A stretch of 64,000 nucleotides of DNA. Origin: an uncultured Flavobacteriales bacterium (GTDB taxonomy: Bacteria > Bacteroidota > Bacteroidia > Flavobacteriales_D > Crocinitomicaceae). A model generated the notes under the pieces. That model did no database searches. It was not told the origin of the DNA and saw only the letters and a list, made by a program, of their open reading frames with translations. The position numbers and the translations under genes are program-made. The stretch lies in contig CAJAVU010000021.1 in assembly GCA_903945495.1 (NCBI GenBank), positions 248,001-312,000 of the forward strand. Reading direction: 5' to 3'. Below are positions 18,813 to 27,621 of this stretch, piece by piece; position 1 is the first letter of the stretch, and every line of letters starts with the position of its first letter.

Positions 18813-19386
18813 TCTAAAATACTTCCAACTGCTCACAGATGCAGTAATTCCATTATTGGGTTATTTCTTTTGGCACTGGAATTTATATTTCATCGTGCTA
18901 TTCTATTTGTTGGATTATTTAGCCTACGAGTTTTTTTCTCACGTAAAAGCCAAGAAAGTTCAGTCGCTCAAAAGAGAGAAATCAAGCGCTTGGTTAAAGT
19001 TGGGAACGATAAGTGCGCTACTTTTTATTTCGAATACTGTATTTGTTCAACTAACCATGCAAGCACTTGTTCCAACAATAGATTTTACAAAGGAAATATC
19101 AGCGTTTTGGAACTACAAAGACATGGGAATTGAGCAAGGGTATTTCCTTCTTCCTTTGATTGCTTTTGCTGGATACCAGCGCTATAAAATGGAATTTATG
19201 ATGACTGGAATGTTTCAAAAAACTACAATTCAGCATATTTTTAAAAACCACATTCAGGCACAATTGTTGGCTTTTGGATGCATAGCCCTTACGTTTGGTC
19301 TTTCTTTTTTCATCGTCTTCCCAGAAATAGTTTACGTTCTTGGAATCGTCTTGTTCACTGGCTTGTACCAGTTGTTTAGAAAGTGA
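18802..19386 (+). CDS. Integral membrane protein of unknown function
   Basis: The 194-residue protein has about five to six hydrophobic helices (LTDAVIPLLGYFFWHWNLY, FIVLFYLLDYLAYEFF, LGTISALLFISNTVFVQL, GYFLLPLIAFAGYQRY, LLAFGCIALTFGLSFFIVF, VLGIVLFTGLYQLF). There are no recognisable catalytic motifs; its form resembles small uncharacterised membrane proteins of Bacteroidota. It overlaps the upstream TPR lipoprotein by 11 bases (ATG inside the upstream gene), so the pair is co-translated. It ends directly against the stop of the convergent flippase-like gene at 19387, with no intergenic bases. Confidence 0.65.
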   Translation: MRVNLKYFQLLTDAVIPLLGYFFWHWNLYFIVLFYLLDYLAYEFFSHVKAKKVQSLKREKSSAWLKLGTISALLFISNTVFVQLTMQALVPTIDFTKEISAFWNYKDMGIEQGYFLLPLIAFAGYQRYKMEFMMTGMFQKTTIQHIFKNHIQAQLLAFGCIALTFGLSFFIVFPEIVYVLGIVLFTGLYQLFRK

Positions 19387-20556
19387 TTACGAACGACGTT
19401 TCAACCAACGAGGCAATAAAAACGCGCCAATAAATAAGTAAGGAAAATAAGACATCAAGCGCCAAACAATGGCCAAAGAAGCGAGTAATAAAGCACTTTG
19501 ACTGAAATCAACCAATAATTCGCCAAAAGCATATTCAGCAATTCCACTGCCGCCCGGTGTCGGACTCACACGCATTAATAGCCATAAAACAAGTTGTTTT
19601 CCCAAAAGTACTATGTGGTCCAAAAGGCCTAATTGTAAAAATGCTTGCAACAATGCATTGATGACCAAGTAGCGAGAAATCCAACTACCACACGTTGCCA
19701 AAAAGACTTTTAGCCAATAGGAAAATGGTTCATTTCGCATGAGTATAGCTGTCTTTTCGATATTGTCTCCAATTACTAATACTTTCTCTTTCCTACGATT
19801 TAAGAAAGGTAAACTGAAAACAAACCCCAATATTCGTTTGGCAAAAGATGGCAGAATGAAAAGGCTAGTAAACAAAAACAGCGTCAAGCCTAAGAACACA
19901 AAAAATCCAGTCCAAAAAATAAACTGAACACTCGAGGAACCGAAAGAATGACTCGGAAACAAAGTTGCGCTATCGATGAATAAGAAAACAAATGGTATCA
20001 TCAAGACATAAAACAAATTGTCCATCATTGCGGTGATTAAAACAATGGCTGTAGAGCGACCCAAATCAATTTTTTCCTTATTCAGAATAAACATGGCAAC
20101 CGCAACACCTCCAACAACTCCGGGTGAAAGCGCTGAGGCAAATTCCCACAACATAATTACATAAAAACTGGCTTTCCAGGTTAATTCATTGTGAGTGAGC
20201 AAACGAATGCGCAACATGTAGAAAAAATCGCGTCCCACTACACAAAGCAATGCCACTAAAATCCACACAAAAGATGTTGGTGTCCAATGAATTAAACGTA
20301 AGGCGTCTGAAACGGTCTGTTTTCGATATGTTCCATTTGTGTCGTAAATGAATTCTTTTGTATCAGCTAAGTCAACGTATTGATTGTGATTTTTGTCTTC
20401 CCAACGATACGATCCTTTCCCATTTTCTGCTTCGATGAAACGGGTTGCAGAAATACTTGAATACAACATAAATGCTGCAACGAAAACGCCAATTGATATA
20501 CCTAACCACATTTTCCACCCTTGAAACGAGCGTTCAATAATGGATGGAGTTTCCAT
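19387..20556 (-). CDS. Lysylphosphatidylglycerol synthase transmembrane-type flippase-like protein
   Basis: This 389-residue inner-membrane protein has about eight helices and the marks of the LPG_synthase_TM/UPF0104 family: FFYMLRIRLLTHNELTW, LWEFASALSPGVVGGVAVA, and late MRVSPTPGGSGIAEYAFGEL. Only the membrane domain of MprF-like enzymes is present; there is no aminoacyl-transfer domain. Homologues are proposed to flip or transport lipids. Residues about 45-85 form an unusual soluble loop (YRWEDKNHNQYVDLADTKEF) between helix 1 and 2. It is the last gene of a three-gene minus-strand operon; its ATG overlaps the upstream stop by one base (TAATG). Confidence 0.8.
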   Translation of the reverse strand: METPSIIERSFQGWKMWLGISIGVFVAAFMLYSSISATRFIEAENGKGSYRWEDKNHNQYVDLADTKEFIYDTNGTYRKQTVSDALRLIHWTPTSFVWILVALLCVVGRDFFYMLRIRLLTHNELTWKASFYVIMLWEFASALSPGVVGGVAVAMFILNKEKIDLGRSTAIVLITAMMDNLFYVLMIPFVFLFIDSATLFPSHSFGSSSVQFIFWTGFFVFLGLTLFLFTSLFILPSFAKRILGFVFSLPFLNRRKEKVLVIGDNIEKTAILMRNEPFSYWLKVFLATCGSWISRYLVINALLQAFLQLGLLDHIVLLGKQLVLWLLMRVSPTPGGSGIAEYAFGELLVDFSQSALLLASLAIVWRLMSYFPYLFIGAFLLPRWLKRRS

Positions 20557-22109
20557 TAGTTCAATGGAGTTAGTTTCACATCAATTTCCCAATTCGCTCG
20601 CACTTTTGAAACTGTTGTGTAGAAATAGACTTTTTCGGCTTGTTCTTTTGTTAGTGGATTAATTGGATCCCATTTGAAATTTTGATTAACATCTTCGATA
20701 ATTCTGAATTGATATTCACCTGGAACCAAATTCGCAAAGGTCGTTTTGAAATCGGAAATTAAAAGCGCTTTTTGCACAACTTTTCCACTTTGCAATAATT
20801 CAACAATAATTGGTTTTGAAAATGCCGTAGCGTCTACATAAACAATTCCATATTCTTTGGCAATTTTTACTTTTACAGCAGTTGTAAAGGTTTCGGTTAG
20901 TTGTCCAGTTTGACTAGTTGCGGCTCCTTTTTCCATAACCAATTTCACCTCTTTGAGTTTCGTGCGATCAAAAGCGATGGTAATTTGATTGTTTGAAAAT
21001 TGAACAGAATGCTTAATCAGAGAACTATCAGCGGTGTTGTAAAGCTTGAATTTAGACGTATCGATTGCTTGGATCAAAGAGGTTAATTGAAGTGTAAACT
21101 CCTCGTGTGGACCAAGTTCATTAGTGGATAGTCTGCTCGAAAAACGCAAGGGAGCTTTTCTGTCGCGCTCGCTTATGCGCGTGGAAAGTGTGTCAATTTC
21201 CCCATCACCAGAAACGAAGGCTTTTACAATCGTTTGCTCTGAAGGTGTATAAAAAAGTTGCACACTGTCCTCTGTATGAAAAACGATCTCTTCTTTCGTA
21301 AATATTTTATCTTCTATTTTGAACGACTTATTGGATAAATCGTAATTGGCACCAATGAAAAAGCTACCCGGAGCGACATACTTAAAACTACGAATTTTAC
21401 GTTTGGCAAAAGGGGATGAAATCAATAAAGGAATAGTATCTTTTATCGTATCATTGATTTCTACTGATTCAATTCTAAATCCTTGGGCTTCGTTCGCCTG
21501 CAATTTCAGGTCTTTGTTTTCATCTTGAAAACCTTTTAAAAAATAAGTTCCTGCTTTTAAATAATCAAATTGCGCAAGGCCTTGTGTATTTGTTCGCGCA
21601 AAATAAATAGGTGTTAGTGAGTCAATGTTGTCATATAACCCAACGATGCAATTTTCTTTCGGTTGATTACTAAATGCGTCTTTAAGTTGAACGGAATAAC
21701 TTAATGAATCAATCACATTTCCAGTTGAAAAAACATATTTGATTAGTGTGTCATTTCCTTCAGTAACATCTTTCACGGTTCCATCTAAATAGAGCACATA
21801 GGTTGTGTTTGGTTGAAGCTGCTCTTCCCACGAAACGGTAATTGTCTTTTTTGACAATGTAGTCGTTGGACGTGCGTGATTCGGTACCAGCTGAATAGTT
21901 TGTTGTGGATTATTCAATTGAATGAACTCGTCAAATTCAAAAGAAACAGAATTTCCAGTAAACAATATAGATTCATTCGCTGGAAGTGTTTTCTTGGCAA
22001 TAGGTTTCGGTGCAGTTTCATCTTTCTCACCACCACTTAAGGTACCGACTTGCGCACAAGAACTTAGGATTGCAATAAGAACAAGAGAAAAAAATCTTAA
22101 ACCAGCCAT
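20556..22109 (-). CDS. Ig-like (SbsA/Big_5) domain lipoprotein
   Basis: From the ATG at 22109 the protein has 517 residues with a lipoprotein signal MAGLRFFSLVLIAILSSC and then GTLSGGEKDETAPKPI, a start typical of a Bacteroidota family of Ig-like lipoproteins. Residues about 35-130 form the Ig-like domain (FEFDEFIQLNN, VSWEEQLQPNTTYVLYLDG). Then follow beta-sandwich domains including a GLAQFDYLKAGTYFLKGFQDENKDLKLQ carboxypeptidase-regulatory-like segment and a similar one near the end (YQFRIIEDVNQNFKWD). Function is unknown, probably envelope-associated. It overlaps fRMsr by 13 bases and is coupled to the flippase-like gene. Confidence 0.78.
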   Translation of the reverse strand: MAGLRFFSLVLIAILSSCAQVGTLSGGEKDETAPKPIAKKTLPANESILFTGNSVSFEFDEFIQLNNPQQTIQLVPNHARPTTTLSKKTITVSWEEQLQPNTTYVLYLDGTVKDVTEGNDTLIKYVFSTGNVIDSLSYSVQLKDAFSNQPKENCIVGLYDNIDSLTPIYFARTNTQGLAQFDYLKAGTYFLKGFQDENKDLKLQANEAQGFRIESVEINDTIKDTIPLLISSPFAKRKIRSFKYVAPGSFFIGANYDLSNKSFKIEDKIFTKEEIVFHTEDSVQLFYTPSEQTIVKAFVSGDGEIDTLSTRISERDRKAPLRFSSRLSTNELGPHEEFTLQLTSLIQAIDTSKFKLYNTADSSLIKHSVQFSNNQITIAFDRTKLKEVKLVMEKGAATSQTGQLTETFTTAVKVKIAKEYGIVYVDATAFSKPIIVELLQSGKVVQKALLISDFKTTFANLVPGEYQFRIIEDVNQNFKWDPINPLTKEQAEKVYFYTTVSKVRANWEIDVKLTPLN

Positions 22110-22567
22110 GAACAAATTTCGTTTAAATAATGCGCATCAATTTCATCGAAAGTAGCCAAATCTTTGGAATCTACATCCAAAACACCTACTACATTATTTG
22201 TAGCGATTAAAGGTACAACGATTTCACTTCTGGATAACGAACTACACGCAATATGTCCAGGAAATAAATCAACATCTGGAACAACTAAGGTTTCTGCTTT
22301 TTCCCATGAAGTACCACAAACACCTTTTCCTTTTTGAATACGCGTACAAGCAATTGGACCTTGAAACGGACCAAGTACCAATTCTTCTTCTTTCACCAAA
22401 TAAAAACCAACCCAAAGAAAATCAAATGTTTCTTTTAGGGCAGCGCACACATTTGCCAAATTGGCAATTTGATCAGTTTCACCTGAAATCAAGCCTTTTA
22501 TTTGAGGCAATAAGCCTTGATAAATTGCTTCTTTGCTTCCTTCTAGTTTGATTAATTCTTCTGCCAT
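22097..22567 (-). CDS. Free methionine-(R)-sulfoxide reductase (GAF domain)
   Basis: The 156-residue protein is a GAF-domain reductase of free methionine-R-sulfoxide. Three cysteines sit at residues 74, 84 and 108 in ACTRIQKGKGVCGTSW and FPGHIACSSLSRSEIVVP. Their spacing of 10 and 24 residues is the same as in the E. coli enzyme (C84, C94, C118). It is cytoplasmic and uses thioredoxin-type reductants to repair oxidised free methionine. Length is normal for the family. It is the first gene of a three-gene minus-strand operon, and its end overlaps the Ig-like lipoprotein start by 13 bases. Confidence 0.88.
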   Translation of the reverse strand: MAEELIKLEGSKEAIYQGLLPQIKGLISGETDQIANLANVCAALKETFDFLWVGFYLVKEEELVLGPFQGPIACTRIQKGKGVCGTSWEKAETLVVPDVDLFPGHIACSSLSRSEIVVPLIATNNVVGVLDVDSKDLATFDEIDAHYLNEICSWLV

Positions 22568-22652
22568 AGTTGCTATTATTCACTGCAAAATTGCTTCTTT
22601 AAAGTGGAATGTGCAATTTTTTGCTTATCTTCAAGTAACAAACCTATTTTAT

Positions 22653-23372
22653 ATGTTAGAAAAAGTATCCTTAGAAAAAGTTCTGTTCTTAGACATCGAA
22701 ACTGTACCACAAACGTATCAATTCCCAGAGCTTGCAGATGAAACACGTCATTTATTTGAAATGAAAACACGCTTCATGCAAAATGAAGAAAAATCCTTTG
22801 AACAATTGTACAACGAGCGCGGCGGAATTTATGCCGAGTTTGGAAAGATTGTTTGTATCTCAGTTGGATTCGTCCATGACACGCGAACGGGAAGACAAAT
22901 TCGCATGAAATCATTTTACCATGATGATGAAGCGACCTTATTAAAACAATTTAAAAATCTACTCGACGATCGCTACAATACACCGTATCATATTTTATGT
23001 GGACACAATGCGAAGGAATTTGATTTCCCCTATATCTGTCGTCGCATGCTAATCAATGGAATTAAACTTCCAGCAGTATTAGACATTGCAGGCAAAAAAC
23101 CGTGGGAAATTAGTCATTTGGACACCATGGAATTATGGAAGTTTGGCGATTATAAATCGTTTACATCCTTAGCATTGATGTGTCACATTTTCAACATTCC
23201 AACACCCAAAGATGATATTTCTGGAGCAGATGTGGCGCGCGTGTATTTTGAAGAAAATGATTTGGAGCGCATAAAAGTGTATTGCGAAAAAGATGTTGTT
23301 GCATTGATTCAATTGTTCTTGCGCATGCGAGGTGATGAATTAGTAGATGACAGTGAAGTACACTTTTCCTAA
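22653..23372 (+). CDS. DEDDy 3'-5' exonuclease (DNA polymerase B exonuclease-like)
   Basis: From the ATG at 22653 the protein has 239 residues. The DnaQ-like motifs are in order: Exo I LFLDIETVPQ (D and E), Exo II GHNAKEFDFPYICRRM (D), and Exo III VYCEKDVVALIQLFLRM with the YxxxD pattern. This matches the family of predicted 3'-5' exonucleases related to DNA polymerase B proofreading domains (PF10108). The longer frame starting at 22533 runs antisense across the divergent fRMsr start and was rejected. Cytoplasmic; substrate unknown. A bidirectional terminator follows. Confidence 0.85.
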   Translation: MLEKVSLEKVLFLDIETVPQTYQFPELADETRHLFEMKTRFMQNEEKSFEQLYNERGGIYAEFGKIVCISVGFVHDTRTGRQIRMKSFYHDDEATLLKQFKNLLDDRYNTPYHILCGHNAKEFDFPYICRRMLINGIKLPAVLDIAGKKPWEISHLDTMELWKFGDYKSFTSLALMCHIFNIPTPKDDISGADVARVYFEENDLERIKVYCEKDVVALIQLFLRMRGDELVDDSEVHFS

Positions 23373-23395
23373 ACACCAGGAAATTGAAAGAATAA

Positions 23396-23426
23396 AAAAA
23401 GGGATGAGCTCTAACTCATCCCTTTT
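23396..23426. terminator. Bidirectional intrinsic terminator
   Basis: AAAAAGGGATGAG and CTCATCCCTTTT pair over 12-13 bases around a short loop at 23409-23414. It lies between the exonuclease stop at 23372 and the stop of the convergent lipoprotein gene at 23445. Confidence 0.88.
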
Positions 23427-23444
23427 ACGTATGTGTATTTTTTC

Positions 23445-23831
23445 TTATTGAACGAAAACTGTTTCTTCAGAAGTCGTTTCTTGTTCAATTTTAATAATTC
23501 CTTCACCACTTAATCCATTTGCCGAAGCTTCAATGTTTAAAACAGCAACACCTGCTTGTCCTAATTGATAAACATCGTTGAAGTTAAATTTAGCCTCTCC
23601 TGAAGTATTTGTTGTTGTTGTATCGTACAACGTAACATTTACTGCTTGATTTGGTTGGGTAGATTGACCATAAAGAACTACTTGTGCACCAGAAACTAGT
23701 TGATTTGCGGCATCACGAACATAAATTATAGCAATCGTATCTTTCTTTTTTCTGCATCCAGTAGATGAAAATCCAACACCCAATATCGCTAAAACAGCGA
23801 AAACAATGGTTCTTTTCAATGTAGTATTCAT
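23445..23831 (-). CDS. Small beta-sandwich lipoprotein, sister of the upstream gene
   Basis: This 128-residue product has a signal segment ending GFSSTGC, a plausible lipobox, then a beta-sandwich with IYVRDAANQLVSGAQVVLYG, TNTSGEAKFNFNDVY and a C-terminal ETTSEETVFVQ. It shares its layout with the protein encoded 14 bases upstream: a VRxAxNxLxxGAxVVxxG start, TNxSGxAxFN in the middle and an ETVFxx end. The two are therefore tandem duplicates, probably in one operon. The fold resembles Ig-like or carboxypeptidase-regulatory domains. Function is unknown; envelope location is inferred. Confidence 0.7.
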   Translation of the reverse strand: MNTTLKRTIVFAVLAILGVGFSSTGCRKKKDTIAIIYVRDAANQLVSGAQVVLYGQSTQPNQAVNVTLYDTTTTNTSGEAKFNFNDVYQLGQAGVAVLNIEASANGLSGEGIIKIEQETTSEETVFVQ

Positions 23832-23844
23832 GGTTTAATTTTTT

Positions 23845-24237
23845 TTAGTTTAAAAATACTGTTTCAACAGTCGTAATGTGAGCACGGCAACGAACATATT
23901 CAGTTCCTTCTGATGTTCCTTGTTTAACAATGACGTCAAAATAACCTGTTGTGTTGTCTGCACCTGAACTCTTGAAATATTCATCCATGTTGAACGTCGC
24001 AAATCCAGATGCATTTGTTAGAACTGTATCAACGTATGGAAGTGTTGCTGGGTTTGAGTTTACATCTCCAATGATAACAACCTTTGCACCATTTTGTAAT
24101 TCATTGCTCGCTGAACGAACAAAAATTTTCAAAACAGAAGGATCGTCGTTCTTGCAGGCTGATAATATTCCAATCGCCAAAAGAAATAAACTTGATAATA
24201 GTATGTGTTTTCTCAATTTTTTCATCTTTTTTCTCAA
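23845..24237 (-). CDS. Small beta-sandwich lipoprotein, tandem paralog
   Basis: This 130-residue lipoprotein has a signal peptide ending LLAIGILSAC with the LSAC lipobox. The mature part has IFVRSASNELQNGAKVVIIG, LTNASGFATFNMDEYF and ends HITTVETVFLN, matching its downstream sister in order and spacing. A shorter start at 24225 (MKKLRKHILL) is equally possible. A TATCTTTG -7 box lies 11 bases before the longer start. No function is known for this type. Confidence 0.7.
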   Translation of the reverse strand: MRKKMKKLRKHILLSSLFLLAIGILSACKNDDPSVLKIFVRSASNELQNGAKVVIIGDVNSNPATLPYVDTVLTNASGFATFNMDEYFKSSGADNTTGYFDVIVKQGTSEGTEYVRCRAHITTVETVFLN

Positions 24238-24247
24238 ACTAGATGCC

Positions 24248-24255
24248 CAAAGATA
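24248..24255 (-). promoter_or_regulatory. -7 box TATCTTTG for the lipoprotein pair
   Basis: The minus-strand octamer fits TAnnTTTG, 11 bases before the ATG at 24237. The nearest TTG is 22 bases upstream, so spacing to a -33 element is not ideal. Confidence 0.4.
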
Positions 24256-24424
24256 AACTTATTTTAAATTAATCTGACAACAAAGTTCTTCTTAATTTCT
24301 TACCTTCGTACATTGTAAAAGTGTAATTTAATGCTTAAACAATAAAGTTAGTTAAAAAGTTACACCTACAAAATAAAAAAATTAAGGGATTAGCGAATTA
24401 AAGCACGAAAGCGAGCGTAAAAGC

Positions 24425-25447
24425 ATGAAGGCAACTATAGATAAAATAATAACGGATATTGATCAATTTGTGATTAAAGACACGAAATCATTGGAAGATT
24501 TCCGTATTCAATTTCTTGGATCAAAAGGAATTGTAAAAAATATGTTTGGTGAACTAAAATCAGTTCCCAATGAAGAAAAACGAGAAGTTGGACAATTATT
24601 GAACAACCTTCGTTTACATGCAGAAACAAAATTTGCATCGTTTAAAGAACAGTTGGAAACGGCTGCTTCGAGTGATGCGTCACTTGATCTATCACGACCA
24701 GGTGATAGCGATGAAATAGGTTCGCGTCATCCACTTTCGCTTGTGAGAAGTGAAATCATTGAAATTTTTGAGCGCATTGGATATGCTGTTTCTGAAGGAC
24801 CAGAGATTGAAGATGATTGGCATAATTTCTCTGCATTGAACTTTCCACCAGAACATCCTGCACGTGATATGCAAGATACGTTCTTCATTGAAAAAGGGGA
24901 GAATGAAATGGCTTTACGTACGCATACAAGTTCAGTTCAAGTGCGCGTGATGGAAAATTCAAAACCACCAATTCGTACCATTTCTCCGGGAAGAGTTTTT
25001 CGTAACGAAGCTATTTCTGCACGAGCTCATTGTTTCTTCCATCAAGTGGAAGGATTGTACATTGACAAAAATGTTTCCTTTGCCGATTTGAAACAAACAT
25101 TGTTGTATTTCGCGAAAGAATTGTTTGGTGAAAAAGCACAGATTCGTTTACGCCCTTCTTATTTTCCATTTACTGAACCAAGTGCTGAAGTAGATGTTTC
25201 ATGTACCATTTGTAATTCAAAGGGTTGCAATGTCTGTAAATATTCAGGTTGGTTAGAAATTTTAGGATGTGGAATGGTTGACCCAAATGTGTTGGAAGCA
25301 TGTGGAATTGATTCGAAAGAATATTCTGGTTTTGCGTTTGGAATGGGAATCGAGCGAATCACACAATTAAAATACAAAGTGAACGATTTACGCTTGTATT
25401 CTGAAAATGATGTGCGTTTCTTGAAACAATTTACACCTGGAATGTAA
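24425..25447 (+). CDS. pheS: Phenylalanine-tRNA ligase alpha subunit
   Basis: The 340-residue protein is the catalytic alpha subunit of PheRS, which charges tRNA-Phe as an alpha2beta2 complex. An N-terminal coiled coil (about 1-90, FRIQFLGSKGIVKNMFGELK) binds tRNA. The class II core has motif 2 FRNEAISARAHCFFHQVEGL and motif 3 GFAFGMGIERITQLKY, with a cysteine-bearing CTICNSKGCNVCKYSGWLE segment usual for bacterial PheS. Length is normal. pheT is not adjacent in this window. The next gene, ytxJ-like, starts 2 bases after its stop, so they share a transcript. Confidence 0.95.
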   Translation: MKATIDKIITDIDQFVIKDTKSLEDFRIQFLGSKGIVKNMFGELKSVPNEEKREVGQLLNNLRLHAETKFASFKEQLETAASSDASLDLSRPGDSDEIGSRHPLSLVRSEIIEIFERIGYAVSEGPEIEDDWHNFSALNFPPEHPARDMQDTFFIEKGENEMALRTHTSSVQVRVMENSKPPIRTISPGRVFRNEAISARAHCFFHQVEGLYIDKNVSFADLKQTLLYFAKELFGEKAQIRLRPSYFPFTEPSAEVDVSCTICNSKGCNVCKYSGWLEILGCGMVDPNVLEACGIDSKEYSGFAFGMGIERITQLKYKVNDLRLYSENDVRFLKQFTPGM

Positions 25448-25448
25448 T

Positions 25449-25811
25449 ATGGGATTCTTTTCTTCAAAACCAAAAAAACAACTTCCATGGATTGCACTTA
25501 CGAGTGAGGAGCAATTAAAAAATGCATTGGTGGAAGCTGAAACAGAAACTGTTTTGTTTTTTAAACATTCTACACGCTGCAGTATTTCTGCAATGGCATA
25601 CGATCGTTTCGAGCACGATTGGAATCTAGAGAATAACTGTAAACTTTATTACTTGGATTTAATTGCGTTCAGAAATGTTTCTAATTTAATGGCAGAATTA
25701 ACGCATGTGGTGCATCAAAGCCCTCAAGTAACCGTTTTGAGAAACAATGAATTAATTTATACCGAAACGCACAATGGAATAAGTGCACGTGCGATTGAAC
25801 AACTACTTTAA
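25449..25811 (+). CDS. ytxJ: Bacillithiol-system thioredoxin-like protein YtxJ
   Basis: The 120-residue protein has the monothiol thioredoxin-like motif FFKHSTRCSISAMA with a single cysteine at residue 44, and the VHQSPQVTVLRNNELIY strand with the cis-proline, as in YtxJ (DUF2847). YtxJ is proposed to remove bacillithiol from mixed disulfides (bacilliredoxin-like). That this organism makes bacillithiol is an inference; no Bsh genes are in the window. It lies between pheS and the glutaminyl cyclase gene with gaps of 2 and 9 bases. Confidence 0.82.
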   Translation: MGFFSSKPKKQLPWIALTSEEQLKNALVEAETETVLFFKHSTRCSISAMAYDRFEHDWNLENNCKLYYLDLIAFRNVSNLMAELTHVVHQSPQVTVLRNNELIYTETHNGISARAIEQLL

Positions 25812-25820
25812 TTATTAGTT

Positions 25821-26903
25821 ATGAAAAAGTATCTTATTATTGGATTAATTCTCGCTGTGATTGGTGCGATGGTTATAGTACCCTTATTGAAAAATAATGG
25901 TGATGATGAATATCAAGAAGACCAATTAGCAGCAACGTTTGATTTTCAAGACAATCTAGCAACCCGTTGGGATGAAGCAGTGAAAATCAATGTGAAAGTT
26001 CTATCGGAAGATGTCGCAAAAGTGGAATTGTTCTATAATGATAGTTTGTTTCAAACGTGGGAGAAGCCAAAAACAACAATAAACTATTTATTTAAAGCGG
26101 GCTTTTATGGCCTTGGTACAAGAGTCGTTAAGTTGGTCGCTACATTAAATGATGGTTCAACCACGGTGGATGAACGAATGGTGCGCGTATTGTCCGATAT
26201 TGATCCTGAACTTTGGATTGCAAAACCTGTTAATTCACATCCGCATAGTGTAACCAATTTCACGCAAGGTTTAGAGTTTAACGATGGAATTTTGTTCGAA
26301 AGTACAGGGCAAAAAGGACAAAGTATGGTGGCTCACATTGACATGGCGAATGGTTCAAGTTTGAAGAAAATGGGCTTGGATGCCAATTACTTTGGAGAAG
26401 GAATTACCGTTTTTGGAGATAAGGTTTATCAATTGACATGGCAAGAACAAAAATGTTTTATCTATAATAAAAACACACTGCAAATCGAAGATGATATTGC
26501 CTATACTGGTGAAGGATGGGGATTGTGTAACGATGGAAAATCATTGATTATGTCCAATGGAACGGAGCGACTTGTGTTTAGAAACCCAAAAACATTTGAA
26601 ATTGAACGTACAATTGAAGTCTATACAAATGAAGACGCAGTTGCCAACTTAAACGAATTGGAATATGGTCCTGATGGTTACATTTATGCCAATGTTTGGA
26701 TGACGAATAAAGTCGTTGTGATTGATCCAATGAATGGAAAAGTGTTAGCAGAAATTGATGCGACTGATTTGGGAACGCAAGGTCGAGGTAATGGCGACGT
26801 TTTAAACGGAATTGCGTACAATCCTGCAACCAAAAAATGGTACATGACAGGTAAAAACTGGATGAAACTATTCGAAGTTAATTTTAGTAAATCTGCTGTT
26901 TAA
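25821..26903 (+). CDS. Glutaminyl-peptide cyclotransferase (plant/bacterial beta-propeller type)
   Basis: The 360-residue protein begins with a membrane anchor or signal (MKKYLIIGLILAVIGAMVIV), has an Ig-like spacer (about 40-125), and then the five-bladed glutamine cyclotransferase propeller (PF05096). Visible family motifs are NFTQGLEFNDGILFESTG, LTWQEQKCFIYN, EGWGLCNDGKSL, LNELEYGPDGYIYANVW and NGDVLNGIAYNPATKKWYMTGK. The enzyme turns N-terminal glutamine into pyroglutamate on exported proteins. Many T9SS cargo proteins begin with Gln after signal cleavage (here several end their signal in SQ or AQ), so they are reasonable substrates; this is inference. It follows ytxJ after 9 bases. Confidence 0.9.
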   Translation: MKKYLIIGLILAVIGAMVIVPLLKNNGDDEYQEDQLAATFDFQDNLATRWDEAVKINVKVLSEDVAKVELFYNDSLFQTWEKPKTTINYLFKAGFYGLGTRVVKLVATLNDGSTTVDERMVRVLSDIDPELWIAKPVNSHPHSVTNFTQGLEFNDGILFESTGQKGQSMVAHIDMANGSSLKKMGLDANYFGEGITVFGDKVYQLTWQEQKCFIYNKNTLQIEDDIAYTGEGWGLCNDGKSLIMSNGTERLVFRNPKTFEIERTIEVYTNEDAVANLNELEYGPDGYIYANVWMTNKVVVIDPMNGKVLAEIDATDLGTQGRGNGDVLNGIAYNPATKKWYMTGKNWMKLFEVNFSKSAV

Positions 26904-26904
26904 C

Positions 26905-27621
26905 TTATTCCTTCCCGTCAAACGGAGTAAATGGATTGAAGCGGTTAATCGTAGAAATTTCTTTAATTTTTCCGTTTTCAACACGCATCACACGACCTGG
27001 GAATTTTTCTACCATTGTCATATCGTGCGTTGCCATAAGAACAGCTGTTTTTTCTTCTTGAGCAACAGCAATTAACAAGCGCATAATTTCTTCCGATGTT
27101 TCTGGATCTAAATTTCCTGTAGGTTCATCCGCTAAAATCAACGCTGGTTTATTTACCAAGGCACGTGCAATTGAAACACGTTGTTGTTCACCGCCAGAAA
27201 GTGTGTGGGGCATGGAATTGATTTTTTGTTCGATTCCAACTAACTGTAAAAGTTCTTTGGCACGTTTCTCCATCAGGTTTTTATCTTTCCAACCTGTAGC
27301 GCCCATTACAAATGTTAAGTTTTGAAGTACGGTGCGATCCATCAACAATTGAAAATCTTGAAAAACAATTCCAATTTTTCGACGCAACATCGGAATATCT
27401 TTTTTACTCAAGGCTTTTAAATCATATTCGGCAACACTTCCTGTTCCTTCTTGTAGTTCTAGAGCACCATAAATTGTTTTCAAGAGACTACTTTTTCCGC
27501 TTCCCGTTTTACCAATCAGGTAAACAAATTCGTTCGAATCCATTTCAAATTGTACATCATCAAGCACCAACGCGTCTTGTTGGAAGATTCTAGCATTTCT
27601 AATTTGTATGACTTTTCCCAC
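26905..27621 (-). CDS. ftsE: Cell division ATP-binding protein FtsE
   Basis: The 238-residue ABC ATPase has Walker [10 protein letters not shown] (about 37-45), Q-loop [11 protein letters not shown], signature [15 protein letters not shown], Walker [13 protein letters not shown] and H-loop ATHD. The FtsE-specific sequence around the Q-loop and the short length fit FtsE, which with FtsX controls peptidoglycan hydrolases at the septum. No ftsX is adjacent, which is common in Bacteroidota. The gene is divergent from the TPR/barrel pair and convergent with the glutaminyl cyclase gene, with only one base between stops. Confidence 0.88.
   Translation of the reverse strand: MGKVIQIRNARIFQQDALVLDDVQFEMDSNEFVYLIGKTGSGKSSLLKTIYGALELQEGTGSVAEYDLKALSKKDIPMLRRKIGIVFQDFQLLMDRTVLQNLTFVMGATGWKDKNLMEKRAKELLQLVGIEQKINSMPHTLSGGEQQRVSIARALVNKPALILADEPTGNLDPETSEEIMRLLIAVAQEEKTAVLMATHDMTMVEKFPGRVMRVENGKIKEISTINRFNPFTPFDGKE

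Noticed and set aside
22533-22652. 5' extension of the exonuclease frame
   Set aside because: It lies antisense to the start of the divergent fRMsr gene and its residues match nothing; the DEDD domain begins right after the ATG at 22653.
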